Assembly (NCBI GenBank): GCA_010909165.1
Contig: MU008179.1
Location: 1 to 64,000 of the forward strand
Reading direction: 5' to 3'
Length of the DNA stretch: 64,000 bases
Source of the DNA: Anthoceros angustus
Taxonomy: Eukaryota > Streptophyta > Anthocerotopsida > Anthocerotales > Anthocerotaceae
How positions within the stretch are numbered: position 1 is the first letter of the stretch; each line of letters begins with the position of its first letter. Shown piece by piece: positions 1 to 11,167 of this stretch. Below the pieces are notes generated by a model that searched no databases, was not told where the DNA came from, and saw only the letters and a list, made by a program, of their open reading frames with translations. The translations under genes and the position numbers were made by a program.

Positions 1-159
1 GTTCTGGCCGTGTGAACCACGCATGTGTATTAACCTAGTAGGTGCTTTAGAGGTGTTGAGATAAAAGCCGACCTGTTAAGTAGTTTAACTAGGTTAGGAG
101 AAACGTGGTTAGTTGGTCAAGTATAAAGGCACATACACTATGTTAATTTCGCTTTTCTA

Positions 160-900
160 TTATGCAAAGTCTGCTTTTGTTTTTACATCTCGATTAGAAA
201 ACCAACAAACCTTGGCGAAGATGATCCTTCCCGATGCCCTCTTTCCCTCTGCGAGCATGCGGGAACTGCGAGATTGTCCTGGTGATCTACCTTGGTGAGC
301 ATGTTCCGATGGACAATGATCACATCGCCTGCTTTCACCCTCATCCCGGCCGTCCAAAGAACTGCATCACCGTTGGTTGTTCGTTGCGTCCACAGCTTCG
401 GCATTGCCGCCTTTGCCGCCTCTATCTTTCCTCTTGCCTTGAGGGGCTCGGAACTCGCCCCATCTCTTACTTTGGCGGTTGTAAACCGCCTCGGACCTCC
501 ACGGCCCACCTCCTAGGGTCCTCCCAGTTCTTGGACGGACCTCCTTATTGGCACGCCACATTTTCGGGCGTGCTCCCGGACTAAAGGCTTGTCAGGTCCA
601 GAGAGCCTGAAAATGTCCAGTGCCATTCACCAGCTCCCCGCCTCCTCCATGGACCAAGTCCGGGTAGCGTTTGGTGGCGATGTTGCGCTCCACCAAGCGC
701 CATGGCTCCCCACGCCTCACGCCCGCTTTCTTGGGTCCCATCTTCGCCTCCTTACATCATGAGGCATGGCTCCACAATCTTTTCACTCGATCGCGGTGTC
801 GATTGCTTCACGCCAAGCCAAATCAAGCGCCTAAGGATGCGGAGGCGATAAAAAGACCAGCGAGCGGTGTATACGGCGAGAATGCGGCTTCGCCATGAAG
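160..900 (-). pseudogene. degraded coding-like stretch, unknown
   Basis: On the minus strand two overlapping frames read open for about 60-110 codons each (for example 183-509) and together look like a broken protein: short basic segments, then a stretch such as AVLWTAGMRVKAGDVIIVH. I do not recognise a family. The composition resembles the polyprotein debris common around plant retroelements, but no catalytic motif is visible and no single frame spans the region. It may be chance open reading in GC-rich DNA. Confidence 0.2.
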
Positions 901-2386
901 TTGTTTGGAAGAATGACCTCGCCTCGCTTCTCGAAGTAATGCCGCGGAGGCGGCTCTTGACATCCGTGGCCAGAGTCGGCGCATAGCTTACTCTGCGCCT
1001 TACGCTTCCGCCTTCTGGCGCCGCTGCAGCGGTGAGCGTGAATATGCCTGCTTAACGGCCGCGCAGCGTACTACGGTCTGTCCGCGCCCGTCTACCACTC
1101 TACCATCCATCCACGTGGCGCCTGTCACTAACTCACGCTCCAACTTCTAAGTTACCTTACTTGGCGTGTATCCCGTTTTGACTCGGTGGGTCCGGACTTA
1201 TCCCGATACTCCGGTGCGTGGTTCGGAGTCCTTCGGAGTGGGCTCTCGCTACCTACCGAGTCCGGAGTGCGGATCCAGTCAGTGCTTATTCCTCCCTTTC
1301 CGTCTTATTTTACACTCCATACCTACGAAAAAAAAACAAACCCGGCTTATTTCCTAACCCCAAGGAGAGTCCGTCGTCCACAATGACCCCAAAATTGCAA
1401 CATGAGTGTTACATCCAGGGGTCCAAATCTTAACATAAAGTGTAACATGGGGTGCCCTTTTCTAGTAGGGCTACAAAACGAGCCTTAGGCCTTTACAAGA
1501 GGCATGGCTTGCGAAGCCCAAAAAAAACACACACCTATTTGTCTTGCTCCCGGCTTGGGCTTCCTCCTTTTGCCGCATTGCTCAGCGGGCGGCGCGTTGT
1601 GAAGGCGGGCGCTTCAAAATCCATGCGAAGTGTCTCGGGCGTGGCGGAAGGACGAGAGTCGCGGCTACCTTTTCGGCGGGCGTGAGAGGCGATGGTGGCG
1701 GCGGCTAGTCATCTTCATGCCGGTACGACATCGTATGTACAGATTTGAATAAAAGAAAGTGATCCAAACCACAAGTCGGAATGCTCGAAAAAAGATTACT
1801 TAACTTCTCGATCCCGTGACTTGAGTGTTGCATGGGCCACTTATTTTTTGATCACACATAGTGGTATACCATAGCGTGCTTTCACCAAGTTCCCTTGGTG
1901 TTATATTACCCCTGGAACTCTTCCTCTTCCACGACCGCCAACCGGCTTCCGCTACCACTGCTTCCTCCAGCGACCGCCCTTCCAGTTCCTCTATCACCTT
2001 CGGAACATAGCCACCGCACACCCCAGCCAATGACCACACACCAATTTCAACTACCGCCCTAGCTAGTTCGACAACTAGCCTATGGACCTAATTGCCTCTG
2101 CTAAATATGAGGACCACATTCCCTTATATGAGCTTTTTATTAAATATTCCAAGACCGAAGGCCAAGGAGTACATAGTCCAAAAATCGATTATTATCCAAC
2201 CCAGAAAACAACCCAAAACTCATAGGCCAAGGACACTTTCTAGTATAAATACTCCTTCCTAGTGGCAACCTAGCTCTTCTTGACACCAAACTTAGCAAAA
2301 AAACAAAAAATCACCCAAAGACATAATCCAACAGGGAGTTTCCAAATACAAGATCGTTTACACCGTCAGCGAAAGTACGTCCACAT
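900..2386. other. no gene recognised
   Basis: This stretch holds only short unconnected frames. The segment around 1160-1330 has a pyrimidine-rich, CG-containing character that could be old LTR sequence, and 1800-2040 (minus) reads open for 79 codons with a Glu-rich middle. Neither shows a domain or conserved motif that I can defend. Confidence 0.4.
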
Positions 2387-2470
2387 TACTGCATGCTACC
2401 TTTCCATCTTTGCATATGGAGCATTGTTGTTGTGGCTACTGCATGCTACCTTTCCACCTTTACATGTTAT
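2387..2470. repeat. 50-bp tandem repeat, about 1.7 copies
   Basis: The string actgcatgctacctttcca recurs at a 50-bp offset (about 2388 and 2438), followed in both copies by near-identical bases. It is a small local duplication in non-coding sequence. Confidence 0.7.
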
Positions 2471-2509
2471 AGTCTGACATTGTACTTGTAAAGCTTGTCA
2501 GACTGCATT

Positions 2510-3172
2510 TCTACTTTTACTTCTAAGAGCCCTGGCGGCACGGGCATATTCAGCCTCTTGGCCTAGCAACTTGCAGCGCCGCAGGTTTGCCACATTTCCC
2601 GGTGCATGTTCGATCAGTTGTGCAGATTCTGCACGAGCCTTGAAAGCATGCAAAGCCTCCTCCTGGAGAGATGCCTAATCGCCAGCCCGAAAATGCCGAA
2701 GCCGGCTTGCAACCTCCCGATGGCCAAAGGCCTCATCCCTAGAACAAGGTAAACACCACCGAGGGAGAAGCAGGAGAAGAGACCCGGCTAGCTTGTCCTA
2801 GGAGTTAAGCGCAAGGTGATCCAAAAGAAGATGGAACACTAAGTAGGCATCATCGTGGAGGTGCTTGGGAAGCCTGCGGAAGAAACGCAGGCATGGAAAG
2901 CGAGTTTCAAACAACCCAAGATTGTGATCCAACTATGTCTGCAACCATTCCCATAATAAAAGAGGCACCCCCGGAAGAGCGGAGTTGGACACTAGAGCCT
3001 GCGCCATGGAGCTGGTGGGAGTGGCAAAACGCACTTAGGTTGCACAAGTAGTCTGGTCGAAGTCCTTATGCATATGCCCAATGTGGGTTTTCACCCCCTT
3101 AATTTCACAACAAAGCTGAGTGCAGATTGGACAAAGAATGTCCTTGAGGGTCACATATGGTGTGGACCATCC
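2510..3172 (-). pseudogene. retroelement ORF fragment with N-terminal C2H2 zinc finger
   Basis: Read on the minus strand, the 5' part gives a zinc-finger pattern (CPIC, then VKTHIGHMH, a C-x2-C-x12-H spacing). It is followed by segments FRRLPKHLHDDAYLVFHLL, LLLLLPRWCLPCS, GHREVASRLRHFRAGD and LQEEALHAFKARAESAQ. From memory this order (finger, helical linker with a 'LLLLPRWCL' block, then an HREV and ARA-rich helix) matches the N-terminal part of plant non-LTR-type polyproteins that continue into a reverse transcriptase. The RT part is not present here. At least four stop codons interrupt the frame, so this is a truncated, dead fragment. The family assignment is an inference. Confidence 0.45.
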
Positions 3173-3548
3173 CATTGGGTAGAGGACAGAACTGTCAATA
3201 AAACGATAACCACAACTGCTTAAGGACTAATAGCAAAAACCCGAACTTATTATGACAGATGACAGAAGAAAGAGTGTGGAGAGAAAGCAGCTGTAGACGA
3301 CAACTTGAGAGTGTTAGGGCCAAGGAGGCACTGGGGGCCGACGACGTTTTCTCCCCGACCTTTACCGGACATATGGAGTGTGCACTCTGTATGACAAGCC
3401 CCAATAGGCTAAGCAAAGGCCCATGCCCAAGGCGCAACCCGAGATCCCGACAACCATTGCGGCGCCACACAGCCCTCCACAAAAAATCACGGCCCGTCAA
3501 TCCATCGATCTGCTCGGCCTCGTCAACGTGGCGTGTGTCATGACATCC

Positions 3549-3982
3549 TGGTGTGATGACTTGTGAGTGGATATGTTGATTAGATAGGATGTGCATGAGC
3601 ATGGTATGCATGCCCACAGTAAGCATGCACACGCAAAGCATCTTGATAACCATGTGTGTGAACCTGCGGAGGCCGTGAACGCAGCGTAAGCAACGGGTGA
3701 CGGACCCATCTTTGGGCGAGCGTCACGGCGGAATTATGGCGCGCCATGGGCGGCGATCCTCTTGGGCGTCAAGGCGCCAGCGCGGGTACTGTGATCGGCG
3801 GGAAGAGCGCCAAGCATTTAAGCGATATAAAGTAGGTTTCAATCGCGTGCAAGCGGATTGCGATGTTTGTTCTTACAGGCAGCCATCTGAATCCCAATGA
3901 AGAGTGCGGAGTTCCTTTGACAATCACGGCTTTGGGAAGTGCGGGTGGATGGGCTTGGCCCGATTGAAGGACAATTTTGCAT
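3549..3982 (+). repeat. putative 5' LTR of Ty3/gypsy element
   Basis: This segment, starting near TGGTGTGATGACTTGTG and ending near ACAATTTTGCA, recurs almost completely at about 13952-14360, some 10.4 kb downstream, with the pol genes between. Its first 250 bp also occur at about 11930-12175 and 12937-13187 inside a tandem array. It contains a TATA-like gcgatataaag at about 3821. Outer boundaries are estimated from where the copies stop matching; I could not identify a convincing primer binding site or target-site duplication. Confidence 0.5.
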
Positions 3983-4499
3983 CAGCAATCCTTCCTGAAA
4001 TAGCGTCCAACCAAGAGGGTGAAGGAATCCAAACACGTCACGAAAGAGTGGTGGACCACACGGATAAGTTGATGGTGAACAATAATGAGTCTTTTGATTA
4101 CGGTGTGTTGTTTTATGCGGGTTGGTCCATTACCCAGCTACCTTAGCGAAATAGAGCCGCATATTTGTGGCGAGGTTGTGGGATGAAGTGATTGACAAGC
4201 GGCATGGCTCATGATTTGGGGGGAAGAACCAATACTAACTTTGATGGAATGCCATACATAGTCTCTCGTAGAGGAAGGGATTGATAAGTTATGGTGTTTT
4301 GCGTTGCGGGTGGACAAAGCGAGATCACTCCCGTCGAAACTTGATCCCCACCCACGTCGTCCAGTAGGCCAAGTGGTCGGTTGAGAGGGAGCATAGTCCC
4401 ATCCGATCCATAGCATTTGAAGAGAGTAGTGGTGGAGTCGAATGGAATATGAAATAGCGCCTAGCAAGAATGATGTGTTCTTGGCGACATGGCATGTCA

Positions 4500-5130
4500 T
4501 TTGGCTGATTTTGAGGAGAAGTTTAGGTGGGCAATCGATGAGATGGTGCTCAAGTACAAATCGAGTTTACACGAGATGGCATTGAGGAAGATGAGCACGT
4601 TTCTTGCGGAGAGGCGTTAACGTGCTATCGGGCAAGGACCGGATCTTGCAAGATCGCGTGCTCGCCAAGGCAAGAATGGCCAAGAAGATGTTGAAGGTGG
4701 ATGAGGTGGAAGAGGCGTCCGGTTCTACGGTGACACCATTACATACCAGTGGATGAGATGTTCGCCAAATTCGCGAAATGTTTCCGATCGTCCATAGAAA
4801 GATTCGAGTCGCCGAAGTTCACCATCAAGCATAACGAACCTCTCGATCCGCTTACTTGAGGTTGAGGCAAGCGGTAAAGACACGCGTGTGAAGACAATGC
4901 GAAGCCGCCCGGATCTACATAGCTCTCCCGGGAAGGCAAAGGAGGGTGATTGCCAATTTCTTGCATATGATGCAGTGCAGACACTGGAACAAGCCTATGA
5001 GATGGCCGAGAGGGTCATGAAGGCGTCGATGACCGATGCCGGGAGGAGCACAATTTGGTCGGGGGGCACACAAAGCTTTCGAGTGTGAATAACCCAAGGT
5101 TTCATGGTAGAACCACACGGAACATACTCG
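4500..5130 (+). pseudogene. Gag-like region of Ty3 element
   Basis: Frames here give charged helical segments typical of a capsid region: RWAIDEMVLKYKSSLHEMA near the start, then MAKKMLKVDEVEE, and later LEQAYEMAERVMKASMTDAG just before the zinc-knuckle part. The 'A(Y/F)xxAERxxxA' block before a basic tail and zinc knuckle is usual in gypsy Gag. The frame shifts several times. Assignment rests on position and general character, not on a diagnostic motif. Confidence 0.5.
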
Positions 5131-5204
5131 GATGAATACGCTGCGGAATTCCCCAAGCAAAGGGCATACGGCCAATAGCGCAGCCACCAATAAAGCAACG
5201 GTGG

Positions 5205-5460
5205 AATGCCTTCGCTGCAGGGGGGCACACAAAGCTTTCGAGTGTGAATACCGAAGTGGGGGAACGAAGGAAAAGAGCGTTGTCGCGTGTGCCAAGACCG
5301 GACATCTGAGCGGCGTGTTGGCGGGCCCATCACGAACTCAAGCCAAAAGGCGGTAGAACGGATGTCGCAGCGAAACCCAGGAGGGTACACTCGGGCGCTC
5401 CTCGGTGAGGTGCACAGGCTGCAAGAAAATTGGCCATGAGCGTAAGCACGAAGCGGTTGT
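5205..5460 (+). pseudogene. zinc-knuckle (nucleocapsid) region
   Basis: CLRCRGAHKAFEC (5209-5247) is a CCHC knuckle with one residue fewer than the canonical C-x2-C-x4-H-x4-C; the codons fall in a run of six G, so a base-count error could explain this. A second partial knuckle (CAKTGHL, near 5287) and a third (CTGCKKIGHE, near 5418) follow. The string ggggggcacacaaagctttc also occurs about 160 bp upstream (5059), so the first knuckle has a local duplicate. Confidence 0.55.
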
Positions 5461-5829
5461 CACCGAGGAGTATGATTCGGATCCGAGGTGTATGCACTAA
5501 TGACCATGAGGTCGTTTGAGGATGACTGGCCTTGACTTGGGGAAGGCGGTGCAGAGAAAGAAGGCCGAGAAAGGAATCACTCAAGATGCCCAAATCCTTG
5601 ACAGATGAAGAAGACCCGGAGGTATGAAGAGAAATCACCTAGTGCTGAACTCATGCTTGAGAAGGTGATGGATGTGCAGAATGAGTTTGCGTGACCTCGG
5701 GGTCAAAACACAACCATTGAAGCAAGCGTTAAAGGCCTGGATGCAGAAGGAGACTACAGGACGTGACGAGGTGTCTGGATGTGTCAGTTTGCGGGGTGAA
5801 CACCTAAAGCTTGCGGCACGGGGCAAAGG

Positions 5830-6200
5830 GGGCATTGCCATGGTGAAAAACCAAGGTCGAGAGGTGACGGTCAACGGATTCGCTCCAGAACATGTGTTGG
5901 TGGACACGGGTGCGGACCCGGTATTGCTCGGGGCGCGGGTACAGAAAGCCCTACGGCTGTACGGAGATAAGCTCAAGCCATGTGATGTCCACATCACCAC
6001 ATCGGCGGGAACCAAGGAACGAGTAATGGGAATGACCCGTGAGCGATGCGCATAAATTCAAGCCGGAACCAAGGATGCCTCCATTATCGTTCAGCACGGT
6101 ATCTAACGCAAGGAACTATGATGGCTTGGGGATGCCACACGGCAATGGGGTAGATCCGCACTCGAAGCATTTTACCACGATGGCGAGATGGAGATTTCAC
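5830..6200 (+). pseudogene. retroviral-type aspartic protease
   Basis: Within an open frame from 5672 the segment HVLVDTGADPVLLGARV carries the D-T-G-A active-site motif of retropepsins with the expected hydrophobic strand before it and a leucine-rich strand after it. Downstream, RNYDGLGMPHGNGVDPHS resembles the second conserved part (the flap/ILGM-type segment), reached by a frame change at about 6030. The protease would cleave the Gag-Pol polyprotein of the element. The frame breaks make it non-functional as written. Confidence 0.75.
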
Positions 6201-6303
6201 ACACGTGGCGGGATACCACTTGACATGAGGCGGCGGATGAAAAATCAAATAGCATGGTGGCATTCACGGCTTGTTCGGCGGATGTTGTGCATAGGCAAGT
6301 GGT

Positions 6304-7430
6304 TTGGGAAGAAACCCAGATCTCATGCGGGAAGAGGTACAGGAGAGGATGCGGAGCCGCAAGTGCATGTACATCAGGAAGAACCCCATGCTATCAGAGG
6401 CCTTGTCTCGGGAGCTCACCCGACGGAGTCAGTCCAAGGCATGGCAGGCCTCCCACGGGTGTCCGGACAACCATATGCCTAAGCTGGGAATTCTGGATGA
6501 TACCACCTTGAGGATCAACACGGCCGTGATTCGGTGGCAACCTGACGAGCGAGGCATACATCTGATGGAGTTGTGTTCGGGGATCGGGGCTTGAAGCGGT
6601 ATTAAAGAGTGGAATGCGAGTAAAGAAATACACGTGTGTCGAAATAGATGAGAAGGCAGGCGTGTAAGTCCGGGATCATCGGGATGCAAAGAGCATATCC
6701 GTTGAGCATGGAAGCGGTGAAGGGATGTCGGAGCAGCCGTCCGATGTTAGCTTGGTGGGGAAAGCAGCTGAAAGCCATCGGTGTCCGGTCGATGTTAGTT
6801 GCGGATGGGAATGCAGGACGTTTTCCAGAGCTGGTTGTGGAAAGGGTGACAGTGTGGAGATAGCTGCAGAAGTGATTAGGATTCTGAAGGAAATACAGCT
6901 GATCAACCCAACTTGCTGGTACATGTTGGAGAATGTCTGTGGAGCATTCGACAAACGCGAGCACATCAGGAAGAGCTATGAACAGCTCAGATGGTGGATA
7001 GGTGAGGAATTTGTCATTGATGCTGTCCAGACGGGTTCATATGCCCATCGAGTCGGAGTTTTGGACCAACATCACCGGTGAGGTGTTGAGGCAACATCGT
7101 GAACCCGGCCAAGCCGTAAAACGATGCGTGGATGAGATTCGGACAGGCGTGTTCTCACCGGTCGAAGGATGGACAAACCGCCGTGCTTTCCGATAAACAA
7201 GATTGGGAAGCCGAGAAGGGCCCTGCAGCTAAGAACGCGTCTTATGCCTTCCGCAGGTGGGGACGGCATGGTAGTGGATATGTTGGAAGCGGTGAGCCCA
7301 CGGTGGCCGGCGTGAGCGAGCCATGGGATTTGATCGATGGGACATCACGCGAGGCATCTCCATATCGCGCAAGTTGCTCGGACAAGCATTCGATCGACTT
7401 GCTGCTGGTTATTGAACGTGCTGGTCACAC
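6304..7430 (+). pseudogene. cytosine-C5 DNA methyltransferase domain embedded in pol
   Basis: Conserved C5-MTase motifs occur in order: HLMELCSGIG (motif I, AdoMet binding, ~6558), VKKYTCVEID (motif II acidic pair, ~6623), WECRTFSRAGCGKGD (motif IV, ~6800), NPTCWYMLENV (motif VI, ~6907), GSYAHR then FWTNI (motif VIII, ~7035-7072), and RAMGFDRWDITRGISIS with LLGQAFDRLAAGY (motifs IX-X, ~7320-7428). The region between VIII and IX would be target recognition. Motif IV reads E-C where most family members have P-C; my unverified recollection is that retroelement-borne relatives share this W-E-C form. At least four frameshifts separate the motifs. It lies between protease and RT. C5-MTase domains have been reported in Ty3-type elements of some algae and dinoflagellates; this looks like the same kind of fusion. 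Confidence 0.8.
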
Positions 7431-7735
7431 AAATGGGCTGACGGAGGTGAGGCACACCTATTGGTACTCGAAGGCGAGTTTCCAAGCATCGTGAAGAAGG
7501 TACATCATGACACCGCAGAACAATGACAATACAAGAAAACCGAGATGGTGTGAATTCATGAGTGGCGGATATGCGAGGAACTAGAGGAAGCCGATCACGA
7601 GATCCGGATATGCTCTACAAACACCGCCTTGTTCGGTTGGTGAGCTAGGCGGTATGATCGCATCAAATTCAAGATCACCACCACCACTAGTGAACCCGTG
7701 TTCCGGGAAGGCGAGTCCCATGGAGTGGGACATCG
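7430..7735 (+). other. linker between MTase and RT, no domain seen
   Basis: The bases between the end of the methyltransferase motif X and the first RT motif read only in short broken frames. In an intact element this would be continuous polyprotein, probably the RT N-terminal region. Confidence 0.4.
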
Positions 7736-8330
7736 TAGAAAGAAGATGCAAGGAATTGGCGGGCTAATTAATTAGGAAGTCCACTTCACGATGCCGCGGC
7801 TACCGTGTTGCCATTGAAGAAGGATGAAAATGGCGAATGGAAGGACCGGAGGATGTGTGGGGACTATCGTGCTCAATGAGGTGACGCCTTATGGAACGAT
7901 ATCCTATGCCCACGGATGAAATTTTCGATGCCATCAGGCGGGCCAAGTATTTCACTACGTTGGATTTCGATCGCTTCAATCAAATTGTCATCGAAGAGAG
8001 ACAAGTGCAAGGCAGTTGGGCAAAGACCAACTTTGGGAATGGGAACGATGCCGTTTGGTCTAAAGAACGCGTCTATATACTTTCGTGGGCGATTTGGAGC
8101 TGCGAGGGGCTGCCGTTTGCGATGCTACATCGATGACATCTTGGTGTTTAGCAACACTGAAGAACATCTCCACGGAGATTCTGCAGAGGTTGGCCGATCG
8201 GGATTAAAGGCACATCCAAAAAATGCAAGTTCGCATATAAGGAAATAGAATACTTGGGACACAAGATAGTTCCGGAGGGTCTTGCCTCATTGGCTAAGGT
8301 GCGTGCATTGATCTAATGCCTCGACCCGGA
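7735..8330 (+). pseudogene. Ty3-type reverse transcriptase
   Basis: RT motifs follow in order: ATVLPLKKDENGEW and RRMCGDYR (fingers, ~7800-7870), ERYPMPTDEIFDAI and YFTTLDF (first catalytic Asp, ~7890-7965), MPFGLKNAS (~8050), and CYIDDILVFSNTEEHL (catalytic Y-I-D-D box at 8126-8137). The wording YPMP and PFGLKNA is characteristic of Ty3/gypsy RTs. Frames change several times, for example between the LDF and PFGLKNA motifs. Confidence 0.85.
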
Positions 8331-8334
8331 CGTC

Positions 8335-8760
8335 CGCATTGAGGGCATTCTTGGGGGTCAACTACTATCATCGCTTTGTCCGCAACATGAGTAGTGTGTG
8401 CAAGTTGTATGAATTGCTCAAGAAGGGAGTGCCCGCATGGGAACAAGAGCAAGAACAAGCTTGGCGGGAGTTGAAGAACCATGGCGGAAGGCCAATGTTA
8501 AAAGGCGACTTTGAGAAGCCTTTTGTCTTGTACAGTTGAGGTCTGGTCTTGGGGCATGCTAGCTCAAGCAGACGAGGAAGGCGAGCGAGTAGTCGCATAT
8601 GCAGCGGTCCAACAATGCCGCGGAGGCAAACTACTCGTCATATGAAGGGAATGCCCTGGCGGCCGTTTGGGCGGTTTACATTTCAGTGTATTTGTTTGGT
8701 GCTTTGATTGATCATCAGCCCCTACCGGGATGACAAACATGAAATTGAGCGGAAACTTGC
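8335..8760 (+). pseudogene. RT connection and RNase H region
   Basis: AFLGVNYYHRFVRNMSSV (~8343-8395) is the typical 'FLGxxxYYRRFI' connection segment. It is followed by a helical AWRELKNHGG part, then FVLYS, VVAYA, and NAAEANYSSYEGNALAAVWA read across frames (~8590-8680). The last is the Ty3 RNase H 'NYxxxExExLAxV' block with the catalytic Glu. The frame is broken at least twice. Confidence 0.75.
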
Positions 8761-9089
8761 GGATGGGCGCTCTTGCTTTCGAAACGATATGCGATTGTGC
8801 ATCGGCGGGCAAAGTGCATCTCAATGCCGACGGACTCGGCGAGGAACCCAGTGTGCGACAAAGGTGATGCGACGGTTGGAGCAAGGGACTTTGGATCCAC
8901 TCAAGGCATGCCGTTATTACATGGCCCTCATGTCCATAGAGCAAGAAGATGGAAGGCATCCGGTGAGGGAGGAGAGACATCGCGAGAATGAGCAAGCCAT
9001 CGACTCCGGGAAGGACGGATCCACAGTATGGACCCTCCTACAGTTACAACGGAAGATCAGTCGTTACACCTATGAAACGGCAAAGTATG

Positions 9090-9880
9090 GGTGACGGATC
9101 GGAGTACTCAAGGAGGTACCACCCATAGGGAGAGGAAGCAATTGGCAACCAAGGTGCACATCACGCTTGGACACTTTGGGGTAAAACGAACGCATCACAT
9201 GTTGAAGAACGCCTACTTTTGGTCGTGGATGTGCGAGATGTTGAAAAGGTGGTGGCCAAGTGTGCGCGTGTGATGCGATTAAGGCCGAGTTCAAGCCGGG
9301 ATGTGGTGTTGCACTCGCGCCCGTGACTCTTCTTCGATGGTCCATCGACTTGATGCACAGCTACCAATCACCAAGCAGCAATGACCGCGCATGTTGATGA
9401 TCGAGCATTTTCAAAATGGGTGGAATTGGCCTTCCTGCTTAGAAGTTCGCAGATACCGCCCGAGCATTCGCAATGTGTTCTCGCAGATATGGTAGCGAAG
9501 TGCTAAGCCAAGGCAATGAGTTTCGAGGAGAGTTTGGCGTTCTGGATCGAGCGATAGATCACAGGTAACTTCCCGAGATCACCCTCGGTGATGGGTGGCG
9601 GAGCGATTAGTGCAGACTTTCAAGGATTCGCTCGGAAATATTGCATGGAGATTGAGCCCAGTTGTTGGGATGAGCTATTGCCTTATGTGGCTCGGATACA
9701 GATCAATCGCCTTGGCAACTTCATCCGTATTACATCATGTTTGGCAGAAATGCAGTCATGCCAAATATAGTGAACTTACCTCGGGCCGTGGGTGCAGACT
9801 CTGAAGGATGTCTTTCGGAATTGCAAGCAAGAGCCAGGTTATTTCAACGTGTGATGCCGATGGCCATGGACAACCTAGCT
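9090..9880 (+). pseudogene. integrase: zinc-binding domain and catalytic core
   Basis: KVHITLGHFGVKRTHHMLK (9151-9207) followed by YFWSWMCEM and a CARCD across a frameshift forms the HHCC zinc domain. Then WSIDLMHSY (first catalytic Asp region, ~9342), FSKWVELAFLL (~9410) and AERLVQTFKDSLG (~9598-9636), the usual 'ExxxxxLK' third acidic region. The middle Asp motif is damaged by indels. The protein would insert the element cDNA. Confidence 0.8.
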
Positions 9881-9899
9881 ATAGCCCAACACGGATCGC

Positions 9900-10135
9900 C
9901 GGTATGCATTACGGGAGGTTCGTGGAAACCGGCAAGGAAGTTTGAGGTGGGTGACTTTGTTTATCTCGCAGATCGACCTCAACCACTTTGGACGTAAGCA
10001 CCGGGCGCTTGATTTTGCGAGTGGTACTCGGTGAACAAGGGGTGATTGAGTTGGAAGGACAGGATGGGCGAAGGTGTAAAGAGCACATGCGGCATTTGGC
10101 CCCATGCCATTTGCCCAATCTTGACACAAGGACAC
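9900..10135 (+). pseudogene. integrase C-terminal region with HLAPCHLPN tail
   Basis: GGSWKPARKFEVGDFVYLA begins an SH3-like integrase C-terminal segment. After a frame change, GVIELEGQDGRRCKEHMRHL and APCHLPNLD follow. The 'HLAPCHLPN' ending is, from memory, a signature of a plant/algal Ty3 lineage. A bona fide chromodomain is not clear. Confidence 0.65.
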
Positions 10136-11167
10136 AACGCAAGCACAGAGACCACCGATTGATCTACCTTGTGGGTTCTGCGGCCGTGTCTACGATTCGA
10201 ATTAATGCTACTGCGACAAATGCAACGCAGGTACCATGTCTTTTGCCTCGACCGCTCAAAACAATTCCAGGCGATTGGTTTTGCCATTGCAACACCTCAC
10301 AAGCGAACCAAGTAGTCAGGGGCCAAGCGGCGGCTCATGAATGACGCAGACTCGACCCAATAGGGGCAACAAGGCGCTGGAGCCCGTTCACATGTCACAT
10401 CGCAGGCGATCACGCGTAGGTGTAGAGTAAGATAGGGGGTAATAACAAATACGGATGTTTGGAGCCCTAAAGCGGAGGTCATGAGTGCTCAAGGCAAAGC
10501 TAGGGCATCGGGCCGGGGTGTGAGCAAGGAAGATCGCACAGGCACTTGTGAGGCAACGGTGGGAGTCGTGCGTCACGGCAGGTCGGACCTACCTCACGGG
10601 ATGCACGATCGGCGGTGGTGGTCACCAGATGGCCGTGGCGCAAGACAGCGAGTGGTGCATCGGCGTCGTGAGGGTTGATCCTGGCGTCCGTGCATCCGGT
10701 GATTGGTTGTTTGCAATCCATGGATTAAAATCGCTTGGTTTGTGGTCTTGTGGTGAAAGTGAGAGTCGCCATCACACGACGCTCCGCCGCCTCGCGATCT
10801 TAGGGCGGCCACGGTGGGCGATTGGAGGCGAGTGGTGTCGTGAAGGACCAATTGTTGATTGACCGATGCATCTTGGCGGTAGTGGGCCGTGACACATCGC
10901 GGTAAGGAGTCCGTGGTGTGGTGCTAAGGTGGTCCTATAATGGATTTGGAAGCGGATCATACACACCGCTTAATGCATCACAGTGCCCCAATTCCACGAG
11001 GCCGTGGAAGATAAGTGGCGCACTCCTTTGGTGCGCAAGTACCAGCTGGGAAGCGAGGCGGAAACGTTCACGGAATTACAGGCGTTCTTGTTATCGTGGA
11101 GTCTCATCATGAGACATGCAATGTTGAGAATTTTCCATATGACCACGAGGACTTGTTTGAACTTGCG
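10136..11167 (+). other. post-integrase region of the element
   Basis: Short coding-like frames continue after integrase (for example 10481-10678 and 10983-11204), including YQLGSEAETFTELQAFLL at about 11040-11090, but no family is recognised. It could be an extra C-terminal domain or a small downstream ORF. It leads directly into the tandem repeat. Confidence 0.4.

Noticed and set aside
3195-3653. 152-codon minus-strand frame over the 5' LTR
   Set aside because: Antisense to the LTR; the leucine/serine-rich composition is not conserved in the other LTR copies.
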